Source: Pseudocolwellia sp048296855 (GTDB taxonomy: Bacteria; Pseudomonadota; Gammaproteobacteria; Enterobacterales; Alteromonadaceae). From it: a stretch of DNA of 64,000 nucleotides. This document shows positions 63,949 to 64,000 of the stretch, piece after piece (position 1 is the first letter of the stretch; each line of letters opens with the position of its first letter). The position numbers and the translations under genes were made by a program. Where the stretch lies: the NCBI GenBank assembly GCA_048296855.1, contig CP182631.1; one strand, 5' to 3'. The notes beneath the pieces were generated by a model. The model worked only from the letters and a program-made list of their open reading frames with translations, was not told where the DNA came from and ran no database searches.

Positions 63949-64000
63949 TATTGTATACACCTATTAATATTTATTTTTTTGAAGTATGTGTTAATAATTG

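Noticed and set aside
1..64000. CRISPR arrays, insertion sequences, prophage, toxin-antitoxin or restriction systems
   Set aside because: No regularly spaced repeats, no transposase, integrase or phage structural gene, and no recognisable defence gene. Dam is the housekeeping methylase in its usual context.

Overview
This window looks like a chromosomal segment of a marine gammaproteobacterium of the order Alteromonadales, most likely Colwelliaceae (Colwellia/Thalassotalea type). The basis is an AT-rich sequence, gene orders shared with that group (aroK-aroB-damX-dam, pilMNOPQ divergent from the PBP1A gene, srkA-dsbA, yihI-DUF2489-hemN) and small families typical of marine gammaproteobacteria (DUF2970, VF530, TorF-like porin). 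The genus assignment is inference from gene content, not a phylogeny. No transposase, prophage, CRISPR array or restriction island is visible. Most of the window is core or near-core genome with small accessory insertions and non-coding repeats.

Layout. 1-1.7 kb: 3' part of a probable trypsin-like protease gene overlapping an FHA-domain membrane protein gene. 1.7-8.7 kb: trpS, rpe, dam, damX, aroB and aroK on the minus strand. This is the enterobacterial aroKB-damX-dam-rpe-gph-trpS cluster, but gph is absent and a plus-strand pair (TorF-like porin, DUF2970 protein) sits between rpe and dam. 8.8-16.4 kb: type IV pilus assembly operon pilMNOPQ (minus) divergent from the PBP1A gene. 16.7-24.1 kb: pckA, then EnvZ/OmpR and the PrsK/PrsR two-component pair. 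24.2-27.9 kb: tRNA-Arg(CCG), a tandem OB-fold SSB-like protein, an unusual propeller/TM/SHOCT protein and a VTT-family membrane protein. 28.2-31.3 kb: dsbA, srkA and ccoG. 31.4-40.4 kb: a small unknown protein, a hybrid histidine kinase, a peroxiredoxin-glutaredoxin fusion, VF530, purU, an M61 peptidase, yihI, a DUF2489 protein and hemN.

40.4-47.5 kb is rich in ion-transport and envelope genes: a frameshifted DUF1285 gene, MscS channel, probable DUF432 protein, DUF21/CNNM protein, CorA transporter with a small membrane partner, CPA2 antiporter and tandem universal stress protein, followed by tRNA-His. 48-54.3 kb: Bcr/CflA exporter, a beta-barrel protein with a GDPD-like phosphodiesterase, and a periplasmic protein followed by a GGDEF protein whose EAL domain is degenerate. 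54.3-62.2 kb: a LysR regulator divergent from a complete RND efflux operon (adaptor, pump, outer-membrane factor) and a quinone-oxidoreductase-like enzyme. 62.2-64 kb: a repeat element and an MFS transporter.

The observations most worth checking are: the single-base frameshift in the DUF1285 gene, which falls exactly on an in-frame A AAA AAG heptamer; the periplasmic protein/GGDEF-degenerate EAL pair; the tandem OB-fold protein; the propeller-TM-SHOCT protein; a terminator-like hairpin just upstream of the M61 peptidase start codon; and two families of intergenic inverted-repeat elements.
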